In this document: positions 1 to 7,500 of the stretch, in pieces
Numbering within the stretch: position 1 is the stretch's first letter
Layout: the number at the start of each line of letters is the position of its first letter
Assembly: GCA_002711185.1 (NCBI GenBank)
Contig: PAHL01000040.1
Location: 4,928 to 12,525 of the forward strand
Direction: 5' to 3'
Origin: Flavobacteriaceae bacterium
GTDB lineage: Bacteria > Bacteroidota > Bacteroidia > Flavobacteriales > Flavobacteriaceae
Length of the DNA: 7,598 nt
Translations under genes and position numbers: made by a program
The notes under the pieces: model-generated
Databases searched by the model: none
The model's input: only the letters and a program-made list of their open reading frames with translations
Told to the model about the DNA's origin: nothing

Positions 1-438
1 ATTTAAATAATCCTCCATAATTACTTGGAGATCAGTAATTGATGATATTGATTTAATCCTTTCAATGAAGGGTTTAATTGATTTAACTCCCAAGCGGTTT
101 CTTGATATAGTATCCTTTATTAAATTAAAAAATAAAACTGCTTTTGCTTCATCAGAATCATTATATGTATAATCATTAGATGCGCTTTCATTTAAAATTG
201 ATAATAAATCTTTTGCGGTATTTTCTCTGAGAACTCCAGTAACTCCCCATCTTGTTTTGTCATCGGGAATTTCGTTGTCTTCAATCCATTTAGAATTGAC
301 AAAATTATAAAAGTCATCTTGAGGTCTAACTTTATCACTAAGTAAAGTAACATCAATTGCATTTGGGACAATTTGATTTGGACCACAAGCGTTTACAACG
401 GTAAATATGAATATAATGTATAAAATTTTAATTTTCAT
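1..438 (-). CDS. M13-family zinc metallopeptidase (neprilysin/PepO-like) lipoprotein, N-terminal part only
   Basis: This open frame starts at an ATG at 438 and stays open for 146 codons to the window edge, so the C-terminal part is missing. Residues 1-17 form a lipoprotein signal peptide (two Lys, a hydrophobic stretch, then V-N-A-C), with Cys18 as the predicted lipidated residue, so the protein should be anchored in the envelope facing the periplasm or the outside. Residues 37-66 match the N-terminal signature of M13 peptidases: RPQDDFYNFVNSKW, then IP at 57-58 and the KTRWG block at 61-65. M13 enzymes are usually about 670-700 residues and cut short peptides with an HEXXH zinc site in the C-terminal half, which lies outside this window, so catalysis cannot be checked. 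No Shine-Dalgarno sequence lies just before the ATG. The gene follows the symporter gene by 31 bp on the same strand and is probably cotranscribed. The family call is fairly sure; the substrate is unknown. Confidence 0.85.
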   Translation of the reverse strand, partial: MKIKILYIIFIFTVVNACGPNQIVPNAIDVTLLSDKVRPQDDFYNFVNSKWIEDNEIPDDKTRWGVTGVLRENTAKDLLSILNESASNDYTYNDSDEAKAVLFFNLIKDTISRNRLGVKSIKPFIERIKSISSITDLQVIMEDYLN

Positions 439-463
439 TTAGTTTTGTTTTATGAATCAGTAG

Positions 464-493
464 GTTGTATTATTTCTCCTTAAATAATACAAC
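464..493 (-). repeat. Perfect 12-bp inverted repeat over the symporter stop codon
   Basis: The arms at 464-475 (GTTGTATTATTT) and 482-493 (AAATAATACAAC) are exact reverse complements and enclose a six-base spacer, so the transcript can fold into a 12-bp hairpin. The structure covers the last codons and the TAA stop (470-472) of the symporter gene and lies 25 bp upstream of the M13 peptidase start. On the minus strand the loop reads AAGGAG, which resembles a Shine-Dalgarno sequence but is too far from the next ATG to serve it normally. Only two pairs are G-C and no T-run follows on either strand, so it does not look like a standard intrinsic terminator. It may be a weak processing, attenuation or mRNA-stability element, or chance in AT-rich DNA. 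Confidence 0.6.
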
Positions 494-1384
494 AAATATA
501 CTACCAAATATTGAATGAATTAAACTAGAAATTGCTGAAGGAATTGCTGTTGAAGGATTTATAAAGTTCTCTTTTGCCAAAACAGCTCCTAAACCAGAGT
601 TTTGCATTCCTACTTCAATTGATATTGTTTTTGAAATTATCTTGTTTTTAGTCAGTAAATAGGAAAAAATAAAACCAAAAAGAAAGCCTGAAAAATGTAA
701 TATAATTAATGCTATAATTAAGCTCAATCCAGAATTTATTATTATTTCTTTTCCTTGACCTATAATACTTGCAACTATTAAACATATTAATACGACTGCC
801 ATTGGAGGAGCAAAAGGGATAATTTTATTTGTTAATTTTGGTAAAAAAAAATTAAGTATAATTCCTGTAACTATGGGTATCAGCACAACTTTGAAAGTGC
901 TAATAAACAACCCAAATGAATCAACTTCTAAATAAGTTCCTGAATAAAGAGAGGTTAAAAAAGGTGTAAAAATTATTGCGGATAAGGTTGAAAGAGTTGT
1001 CATTGAAATTGATAGAGCTAAATTTGTGTTAGCTAGATAAACTATTACATTTGAAGCGGTCCCACCTGGGCAACATGAAACTAAAATTAATCCTACAGCA
1101 AAAAATGTTGGTAAATCAAAAGTTTTTGCTAAATACCAACCCAAAAAAGGCATAAGAGTATATTGTAATATTAGGCCAATTAATACCCATAATGGAGTTT
1201 TTAAAATTTGTTTGAAATCACTAATTTTTAAGGTCAAACCCATTGCTAACATAATTCCTGCTAAACCATATGTAATCATATCTCCCGAAAACCATATAAA
1301 TATAGTTGGATTATAAAGCGATAGTAATGATAAACTTATGACCCATAACGGAAAATAGCGAGTTATAAAAACTATCTTTTCCAT
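470..1384 (-). CDS. Bile acid:sodium symporter (BASS) family transporter
   Basis: This 304-residue, almost wholly hydrophobic inner-membrane protein has the length and pattern of the BASS family, with about nine or ten transmembrane helices. Two family hallmarks are present: CCPGGTASN at 104-112, at a discontinuous helix, and EVGMQNSG at 257-264. Likely sodium ligands, by recalled comparison with the Neisseria ASBT homologue at a constant offset of three residues, are Gln74, Ser111, Thr129, Glu257 and Gln261. The C-terminal stretch with PSTAIPSAISSLIH (277-290) is also typical. Bacterial members import various organic anions (bile acids, 2-keto acids, pantoate, sulfonates and others), and the sequence does not say which. 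The ATG at 1384 lies 7 bp after the stop of the upstream gene, which suggests cotranscription and coupled translation. There is no Shine-Dalgarno motif. The stop codon at 470-472 lies inside a perfect inverted repeat, listed separately. Confidence 0.93.
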   Translation of the reverse strand: MEKIVFITRYFPLWVISLSLLSLYNPTIFIWFSGDMITYGLAGIMLAMGLTLKISDFKQILKTPLWVLIGLILQYTLMPFLGWYLAKTFDLPTFFAVGLILVSCCPGGTASNVIVYLANTNLALSISMTTLSTLSAIIFTPFLTSLYSGTYLEVDSFGLFISTFKVVLIPIVTGIILNFFLPKLTNKIIPFAPPMAVVLICLIVASIIGQGKEIIINSGLSLIIALIILHFSGFLFGFIFSYLLTKNKIISKTISIEVGMQNSGLGAVLAKENFINPSTAIPSAISSLIHSIFGSIFVVLFKEK

Positions 1385-1391
1385 TTAAATA

Positions 1392-2918
1392 TTAATTTTC
1401 AATTTTAAACTCTTTAAGAATTTGAGTTGGTTCAATTATATTATAATCACTCCAAAAATTAGGGTCATATTCAATAACTTTGATTGGAAGATTTGCCTCT
1501 TTATCGATAATTTGATCATACTCTGATTTTGAAGATATTGAGTCACTCAAAACAATGTACTGCACTTTAGTTTGGTTGTTTCCATTAAATTTTAGTTGCA
1601 TCTTCAGTTGATTTTGCTTCCTTCTTCCCCTCACATTTTTATTCTTTTCTATTATTTTTAAAGGCCTATCTAGTCCAAACGAGGTCTTGTATGAATTACT
1701 GAAGTAATAAAGATCATATTTACCACTGTCGTTTTTTTTAAAAATCCTTGTTCCATAATTATCATCAACACTGAAAGAGACACCCAGTAAGTTAAAATCC
1801 CTTATCAATTTAGTATTCTGATAATCATATCTAATTAGTGCAAAATCGTCAGCATGCACATATATTTTTCCTTTGTATTTTGCACTTGATGAATTAGGAG
1901 AAAAATTAATAACATAAACTGGTTCATAACCTATGTAAGCTAACTTTTCAAGAATAAATTTAAATTTTCTTGGACTTTTAAAGATTTCAAAATTTAATTT
2001 TTTTCCATTCTTCAAATAATCATTTGTAAAGTTTCTAGTTATATTTCTATTCGATTCATTGTAAGATTTTATTTCATCTTTTTTAGATTGTTCTATCTTT
2101 TTTAACTGATCCATGTTTGTTGAATCGATTGATCTAAAGTTAACTCCGTCAGCCTCAATATCAACTGGAAAAATTCCTGATCTAAATTTAAAATATGAAT
2201 CAGGTTTCATTCGTAAATCAACAATAGGTTGTATCTTCTCCTCTATTGCGTTAATTGTAATCTCTCCTTCCTCATTCTTCAAGGATAACGATTTAACTAT
2301 ATTAATTTTTTGAATTTCTGGATCAGTAAGATTACCATGATAATCAGATATTACCTCATAATAAGAATTATTCTTTCTTGGAATTGAATTTGTAACACTA
2401 TCAAATAGTGCTTGGTCAAACTCTTTAATGGAAGAATTTTTAATTTTTATGTCAAATATGGATATGCCAGACATATCCGTCGCTCTTCGAAAAATTCTTT
2501 TTTTCCTGTAACCAAATTCATATGTGTTAATTACGTTGTTTCTAACATTTTTAAGTATTTCTTCAACACTAATTTTTTCTCTATTCATTACAGTAACGGA
2601 TTCTAGATCAATTGATTTTGCCGGTAATAATATATTTAAATCATCTACTTCTAAATGATTACCAATAGCATAACTAACTGATGAATAACCAATTGAGGAT
2701 ATATAAATAGAATCATTGTCAGTAAATGAAGAATTTTTTATGACTTTAAAATATCCATCTTCATTTGTAATGGTACTAGAATTAAAATTTGTAATTATTG
2801 TAGCAAATTGAATTGGATCAAGATTAAGACTATCCAAAACCTTACCTGTAATTTCCTGAGAATTGATGTTTAAACATATAAAATAGAAAAAAAAGAATAT
2901 TATCCTCTTAAACTTCAT
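1392..2918 (-). CDS. Secreted protein with N-terminal carboxypeptidase-regulatory-like domain, C-terminal region of unknown function
   Basis: The 508-residue product starts with a clear signal peptide (KFKR, then a phenylalanine-rich hydrophobic core to about residue 20, probable cleavage just before Gln21). Residues 22 to about 110 form the beta-sandwich common in Bacteroidota surface proteins: ITGKVLDS at the start, NEDGYFKV at 52-59, then ISSIGYSS and a closing LESVTV strand. Elsewhere this domain precedes TonB receptors or peptidases, but here no plug or catalytic motif follows. The remaining roughly 390 residues are rich in charged and aromatic residues with short beta-like strands, for example ALIRYDYQN and YDLYYFSNSY, and I do not recognise them. 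The protein is too short for a SusC-type or DUF5686-type receptor. It is probably periplasmic or outer-membrane associated. It is the first gene of the minus-strand group, with a candidate promoter just upstream. A T8 run lies in the signal-peptide codons on the coding strand. I am confident that the gene and its N-terminal domain are real, but not about function. Confidence 0.8.
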   Translation of the reverse strand: MKFKRIIFFFFYFICLNINSQEITGKVLDSLNLDPIQFATIITNFNSSTITNEDGYFKVIKNSSFTDNDSIYISSIGYSSVSYAIGNHLEVDDLNILLPAKSIDLESVTVMNREKISVEEILKNVRNNVINTYEFGYRKKRIFRRATDMSGISIFDIKIKNSSIKEFDQALFDSVTNSIPRKNNSYYEVISDYHGNLTDPEIQKINIVKSLSLKNEEGEITINAIEEKIQPIVDLRMKPDSYFKFRSGIFPVDIEADGVNFRSIDSTNMDQLKKIEQSKKDEIKSYNESNRNITRNFTNDYLKNGKKLNFEIFKSPRKFKFILEKLAYIGYEPVYVINFSPNSSSAKYKGKIYVHADDFALIRYDYQNTKLIRDFNLLGVSFSVDDNYGTRIFKKNDSGKYDLYYFSNSYKTSFGLDRPLKIIEKNKNVRGRRKQNQLKMQLKFNGNNQTKVQYIVLSDSISSKSEYDQIIDKEANLPIKVIEYDPNFWSDYNIIEPTQILKEFKIEN

Positions 2919-2935
2919 GATTAAAAATTATGGAA

Positions 2936-2943
2936 CAAATATA
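2936..2943 (-). promoter_or_regulatory. Candidate Bacteroidota -7 promoter element for the minus-strand gene group
   Basis: Read on the minus strand, 2943 down to 2936 is TATATTTG, an exact match to the Bacteroidota -7 consensus TAnnTTTG. It lies 17 bp before the ATG at 2918, so transcription would start around 2929 and leave a leader of about ten bases. A convincing TTTG-type -33 element at the usual 19-21 bp spacing is not visible; the nearest TTTTTG is too far upstream. The call therefore rests on the -7 match and position only. Confidence 0.4.
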
Positions 2944-2993
2944 TAAAGTAATGGTTTTTTAAGACTACATTGCGATTCAAAAATTTATCTTTT

Positions 2994-3863
2994 ATGAGTT
3001 TACTTAAATTAAAAAATCTCTCCAAAACATATCCTAATGGTGTGAAGGCATTAGACAATATTTCTATTGAAATTTCAAGTGGAATGTTTGGTCTTCTTGG
3101 ACCAAATGGAGCTGGAAAATCTTCCATGATGAGGACCATTGCAACACTTCAAGATCCAGATAAAGGATCTATTTTTTTTGATGAACTTAATATTTTAGAA
3201 AATAGTCAGGAGTTTAGAAAAAACCTGGGATATTTACCACAGGAATTCGGGGTCTATCCAAGAATATCAGCAGAACAATTACTAGATCATATTGCAACAC
3301 TCAAGGGGATTACTAATAAATTAGAAAGAAAAGATTTAGTTAGTTATTTGCTTCAAAAAGTGAATTTATTTGATAGGAAAAATAAAAATGTAAAGGGTTT
3401 TTCAGGAGGAATGAAGCAAAGAATTGGAATTGCACAAGCTTTAATTGGAAACCCAAAAATACTAATAGTTGATGAACCTACAGCAGGACTTGATCCAGGA
3501 GAAAGAAATAGATTCTACGATTTAATTTCTGATGTGGGTGAAGAAGTAATTGTTATTCTTTCTACTCATATTGTTGATGATGTAAGAGAATTATGCACTC
3601 AAATGGCAATAATGAATAACGGTCAAATAGTTTTTAATGGTTCTCCAGATGAAGGAATTAATTCATTAAAAGGAAAAGTTTACGAAAAACAAATTGCAAG
3701 GTCAGAACTGGATAATTACAAAAAAGAATATAATGTTATTTCAAATAAATTAATTGGAGGAAAACCAGTTATACATGTTCTCGGTGAAAAAAATCCAGAC
3801 AAAAGCTTCAAAAAAATTGAACCATCTCTGGAGGATGTTTTTTTTACTAATATTCAAAAATAA
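2994..3863 (+). CDS. ABC transporter ATP-binding protein (ABC-2 exporter type)
   Basis: The 289-residue cytoplasmic ATPase has all expected nucleotide-binding motifs in order: Walker A GPNGAGKS (36-43), Q-loop Gln83 in YLPQEFG, signature FSGGMKQR (136-143), Walker B ILIVDEP (156-162) with Glu161 as the likely catalytic base, D-loop AGLDP (164-168) and switch His192 in LSTHIVDD. The C-terminal tail ending in LEDVFFTNI is typical of ATPases that pair with ABC-2 permeases. The frame can be extended to a TTG at 2970, but the ATG at 2994 is preferred because the protein then begins MSLLKLKNLSKTYPNG, the normal start of this family. No Shine-Dalgarno sequence precedes it. The stop is 11 bp before the permease-peptidase fusion gene, so the two probably form one operon and one complex in which this subunit powers the permease. 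The substrate cannot be told from the sequence. Confidence 0.95.
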   Translation: MSLLKLKNLSKTYPNGVKALDNISIEISSGMFGLLGPNGAGKSSMMRTIATLQDPDKGSIFFDELNILENSQEFRKNLGYLPQEFGVYPRISAEQLLDHIATLKGITNKLERKDLVSYLLQKVNLFDRKNKNVKGFSGGMKQRIGIAQALIGNPKILIVDEPTAGLDPGERNRFYDLISDVGEEVIVILSTHIVDDVRELCTQMAIMNNGQIVFNGSPDEGINSLKGKVYEKQIARSELDNYKKEYNVISNKLIGGKPVIHVLGEKNPDKSFKKIEPSLEDVFFTNIQK

Positions 3864-3874
3864 TTGTATTTATT

Positions 3875-6800
3875 ATGTTTAAGAATTTTTTCGTTTCTGA
3901 ATTAAGATACAGTTTGAAACAACCAATGTCGTATTTGTTTTTTCTAATTGTTTTCTTATTAGTTTTTGCAGCTAATGTGACAAACGATGTCTCAATTGGA
4001 GGATCTCTTGGAAATGTTTATAGAAATGCTCCACATGTCATAACTATATATTCGATTATTCTCTCTTTAAATGGTTTACTATTTGCGGCAGCCTTTTTTA
4101 ACAACTCTGCTCTTAGAGATCACAAAAATAATTTTCAAGATATAATTTTTTCAACCCCTATAGACAAGTTTGGATATTATCTGGGAAAATTTTTTGCAGC
4201 ATTGTTTCTATCTACAATTCCCTTAACTGGTGTGTTTTTTGGAATAATTATTGGTTCAAAAATTGCCCCTTTGATGGGATGGATAGAAGCCGATAGGTTT
4301 GGTCCATTTTACATAAATACTTTCATAAATAATTATTTTATATTCATTTTACCCAATATGTTTATTGGAGGAACAATAATCTATTCATTGGCTCAAGAAT
4401 TTAAAAATACAATGGTATCATTCGTTGGAGCAATGTTAATTCTTGTAGGTTACATAATAGCTGGACAGCTATCCTCTGACATTGATAATGAAACAATTGC
4501 CGCTTTAGTTGATGTATTTGGGATTGAAGCATATAATGTAACTTCAAAATATTATACTCCACTTGAAAAAAATACTCTTAACCCTTCTTTAAGTGGCCTT
4601 CTATTATACAATAGACTAATTTGGATTGGAATTGCCTCTGTTATTTTATTTATTTCCTATAAAAGATTCAGTTTTACGTCAAAAAATAGTAAAAAGAATA
4701 AGATGATAAATGAGGATTTAGTTAAAAGTTCATCTTTTACAACTTCCAAAAGACCTGACATAAAACTAATTAATAATTCAAATTTGTCTGATTTCAAGAG
4801 TTTTTTTAAAATTAACATGATAAGCATATACAAACATGTTACATTTAAAATCTTACTTGTATTCAGTGTTATTCAGCTTATCGCCGGTCTCTTTAGTGGA
4901 TATGAGTATCTTGGTCTGAAGTCATATCCCCTAACATATTTTATGGTTGATCAAATAAGTGGTTCTTCTGGACTTTTTATTATAATAATTTTAGTTTTTT
5001 TTAGTGGGGAATTAATCTGGAGAGATAGGGATGTTCAGCTGAATGAAGTAATTGACTCTACTTCTCATTCTACACTAATTCCACTTTTCTCAAAAACACT
5101 ATCCTTATTTTCTTTGTCTGTGGTACTTCATTTTATTCTTGTACTAATATCAATAATATATCAATTGATAATGGGATATATGGAAATTGACTTCTCATTG
5201 TATTTTTTGGACTATATGTATAATTTATTTCCTGTTTATTTAACAATGTGCACTACCCTAGTTGCAATCCAAGTAATCATTAATCATAAATATCTTGCAT
5301 ATATGGTTTCTATTGTAGTTTTATTACTGATAGATATTATTCTTTTGATTCTTGATGTCAATTCGAACATGCTTTCAATAGGATCCTCACCATATATGAT
5401 ATATTCAGATTTAAATGGGTTTGGACCAAGTAATAAGGGAGTTTTTTGGTTTAGTTTATATTGGGTTTTATTTGGTTTATTATTTCTCATGTTATCAGCT
5501 ACAATGATGATAAGGGGTTCAAAAAAGTCTTTTAAAGAAAGGTTAAAAAGTATTAATCCAACTAAATCATACATCATTACCACGTCAACGGTCGGTTTTT
5601 TATTTATTCTAACCGCATCATTTGTTTTTTATAATACTCAAGTTTTAAATTCCTACAAATCAAGTGATGAAATTGAAAAAACAGCTGTTTCGTATGAAAA
5701 GTTATATAAAAAATTTAAAGATTTACCATTTCCTAAAATTGTAAAAGCAAACTATAATATTGATCTTTTTCCAAAAAGTAAAAGAGCTGATGTATTAGCG
5801 TATTTAACATTAGTTAATCACAACAAAAAAGCTGTTGATAGTATATTATTAAATATAAATAAACAATGGAATCTTAATTTTGATTTTCCAAATGCATCAA
5901 TTATCAGTAAAGATAAAATAAATGGAGTTCATTTTTATGGTATTGATCCTCCCATGCTCCCCGGTGATACGTTAATTTTAAAAATAGAAAATACATATGA
6001 AACAAAAGGGTTCTCAAATGGAGGTGAAACTACTAGTATTGTAAAAAATGGATCTTTTTTAAATAATGAAGAGATACTCCCTAGAGTTGGATATGACTCA
6101 AGCAAAGAAATCAATGATAAAAACAAAAGAAAAAAACTTGGTCTTCCTTTAAAAGATAGAATGCCTGAATTAGAAATCAACTGTAATTTAAATTGTTACG
6201 AAAACTATGGTTCAAGAGGTTTTTCTGACTTTATAAACGTTGAAACAATAATATCCACTAGTTACGATCAAATAGCAATTGCTCCTGGAACACTAACCAA
6301 AGAGTGGAAAGAAAATAATAGAAACTATTTTAAATATAAAATTGACCATCCCTCACTTAATTTTTATTCATTTATTTCTGCCGACTATGAGGTTGCAAAA
6401 AGAAAATGGAAAGATGTAGATATTGAAATTTATTATGACAGCAAACATTCTGTTAATATTGAAATGATGCTGGATGCAGTGGAGAATTCATTGGTCTATT
6501 ATACTGAAAACTTTGGTCCCTACTATCATAATCAAGCCAGAATAATAGAATTTCCTAGGTTTTCAACATTTGCTCAAGCTTTTCCAGGAACTATGCCCTA
6601 CTCTGAATCATTTGGATTTATAATTGATTTAGAGGATGAAGAGGAAAATAATGTAATAGAAGCAGTAATTGCTCATGAAATGGCACATCAGTGGTGGGCT
6701 CATCAGGTTATTGGAGCTAATATGCAGGGCGCAACATTATTAAGTGAGTCATTTTCAGAGTATTCTTCACTAATGACAATGAAAAAAAGGGTAAAAAATC

Positions 6801-7447
6801 CCATGAAAATGAGAGAATATCTAAAGTATGACCATGATAGATATTTAAGGGGTAGGTCTTTAGAATTAGAAAAAGAGCTTCCACTTTATAAAGTAGAAAA
6901 CCAACAATATATTCATTACGGAAAAGGTAGTGTTATTCTTTACGCACTGCAGGATTACATCGGAGAAGACAAAGTCAATGAAGCATTAAAGGAATTTTTA
7001 GAGGAGTATAAATACAAGACCCCATACCCTACCTCATTGAATTTCTTAGAAATTTTAGAGCCAAAAGTACCTGATTCATTAAAATATCTAATTGACGATT
7101 GGTTTAAAGAAATTACTCTTTACGATAACAGGTTAACAAATGCAGTAGCCATGGAGTTAGATAATGGGAAATTTAAAATTGATATTGAAGTTGAAGCTTC
7201 AAAAATTAAATCAGATTCAATTGGGAATGAGACTAATGCAAGTCTTAACGAATGGATAGATATAGGTGTTTTTTCAGATGAAGAGGAAGAAAATTTAATT
7301 TTCCAGGAGAGAGTTAAACTAACTGATTCACTAATGAAATTCTCATTTATATTAGACACCCTTCCTCTTAAGGCTGCTATTGATCCAAGACATATTTTAA
7401 TTGATAGAGTTTATTCAGACAATATCAAAAATGTTTCTTTTAATTAA
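3875..7447 (+). CDS. ABC-2-type permease fused to M1-family aminopeptidase
   Basis: This 1190-residue protein joins a transporter to a peptidase. Residues 1 to about 265 and about 305-590 each begin with an amphipathic helix and carry around six transmembrane segments (for example near 18-36, 55-76, 105-128, 178-198; then 325-342, 364-382, 408-432, 450-470, 476-493, 523-546, 566-586), so it resembles two ABC-2 permease halves in one chain. From about 600 on the protein is soluble and probably faces the periplasm. It contains an M1 metallopeptidase: zinc site HEMAH (His934, Glu935, His938), third ligand most likely Glu958 in LSESFSEY, GTMPYSE at 905-911 at the GXMEN position, and candidate catalytic Tyr1015 in YGKG. 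The HEXXH-to-Glu spacing is 19 residues rather than 18. A C-N-L-N-C pair (Cys770, Cys774) could form a disulfide. The fold is intact, with no frameshift. The fusion is known in Bacteroidota, but its substrate is not established. Its dedicated ATPase lies 11 bp upstream. Confidence 0.93.
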   Translation: MFKNFFVSELRYSLKQPMSYLFFLIVFLLVFAANVTNDVSIGGSLGNVYRNAPHVITIYSIILSLNGLLFAAAFFNNSALRDHKNNFQDIIFSTPIDKFGYYLGKFFAALFLSTIPLTGVFFGIIIGSKIAPLMGWIEADRFGPFYINTFINNYFIFILPNMFIGGTIIYSLAQEFKNTMVSFVGAMLILVGYIIAGQLSSDIDNETIAALVDVFGIEAYNVTSKYYTPLEKNTLNPSLSGLLLYNRLIWIGIASVILFISYKRFSFTSKNSKKNKMINEDLVKSSSFTTSKRPDIKLINNSNLSDFKSFFKINMISIYKHVTFKILLVFSVIQLIAGLFSGYEYLGLKSYPLTYFMVDQISGSSGLFIIIILVFFSGELIWRDRDVQLNEVIDSTSHSTLIPLFSKTLSLFSLSVVLHFILVLISIIYQLIMGYMEIDFSLYFLDYMYNLFPVYLTMCTTLVAIQVIINHKYLAYMVSIVVLLLIDIILLILDVNSNMLSIGSSPYMIYSDLNGFGPSNKGVFWFSLYWVLFGLLFLMLSATMMIRGSKKSFKERLKSINPTKSYIITTSTVGFLFILTASFVFYNTQVLNSYKSSDEIEKTAVSYEKLYKKFKDLPFPKIVKANYNIDLFPKSKRADVLAYLTLVNHNKKAVDSILLNINKQWNLNFDFPNASIISKDKINGVHFYGIDPPMLPGDTLILKIENTYETKGFSNGGETTSIVKNGSFLNNEEILPRVGYDSSKEINDKNKRKKLGLPLKDRMPELEINCNLNCYENYGSRGFSDFINVETIISTSYDQIAIAPGTLTKEWKENNRNYFKYKIDHPSLNFYSFISADYEVAKRKWKDVDIEIYYDSKHSVNIEMMLDAVENSLVYYTENFGPYYHNQARIIEFPRFSTFAQAFPGTMPYSESFGFIIDLEDEEENNVIEAVIAHEMAHQWWAHQVIGANMQGATLLSESFSEYSSLMTMKKRVKNPMKMREYLKYDHDRYLRGRSLELEKELPLYKVENQQYIHYGKGSVILYALQDYIGEDKVNEALKEFLEEYKYKTPYPTSLNFLEILEPKVPDSLKYLIDDWFKEITLYDNRLTNAVAMELDNGKFKIDIEVEASKIKSDSIGNETNASLNEWIDIGVFSDEEEENLIFQERVKLTDSLMKFSFILDTLPLKAAIDPRHILIDRVYSDNIKNVSFN

Positions 7448-7452
7448 AAGAA
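7435..7452 (+). repeat. 18-bp perfect palindrome over the stop codon of the fusion gene
   Basis: Positions 7435-7452 read the same on both strands (TTCTTTTAATTAAAAGAA), with the TAA stop at 7445-7447 inside. In RNA it could form at most a 7-bp stem with an AAUU loop and one G-C pair, followed by a loosely T-rich stretch. It could act as a weak transcription end point or a protein-binding site, but AT-only palindromes arise easily at this base composition. Confidence 0.35.
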
Positions 7453-7476
7453 TTTCTCTATTATTTTGGATTGTAT

Positions 7477-7484
7477 TAGTTTTG
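7477..7484 (+). promoter_or_regulatory. Candidate Bacteroidota -7 promoter element for the small gene at 7501
   Basis: TAGTTTTG at 7477-7484 matches TAnnTTTG exactly and lies 16 bp before the ATG at 7501. This is nearly the same geometry as the element before the minus-strand group. The -33 region, around 7453-7458, has no good TTTG. If real, the last gene has its own promoter in addition to any read-through from the ABC operon. Confidence 0.38.
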
Positions 7485-7500
7485 TTAAACAAATAAAGTT

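Noticed and set aside
192..386. Small 64-codon minus-strand open frame
   Set aside because: It lies in a different frame inside the M13 peptidase gene, whose family motifs are in the longer frame open from 438 to the window edge.
464..493. Intrinsic terminator after the symporter gene
   Set aside because: The stem is nearly all A-T pairs and has no T-run after it on either strand. It is kept only as an inverted repeat.
843..851. Run of nine A bases in the symporter gene, a possible phase-variation tract
   Set aside because: The reading frame is intact, and A/T runs of eight or nine also occur at other places in this AT-rich window, so slippage control is not supported.
2970..2993. TTG start giving the ABC ATPase eight extra N-terminal residues
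   Set aside because: The ATG at 2994 gives the standard family N-terminus, and the extra residues add no recognisable motif.
5284..5583. 99-codon minus-strand open frame opposite the fusion gene
   Set aside because: It is antisense to conserved transmembrane segments and has no recognisable domain. The same applies to 2113-2313, 2412-2606, 2921-3139, 5935-6180 and 7120-7359.
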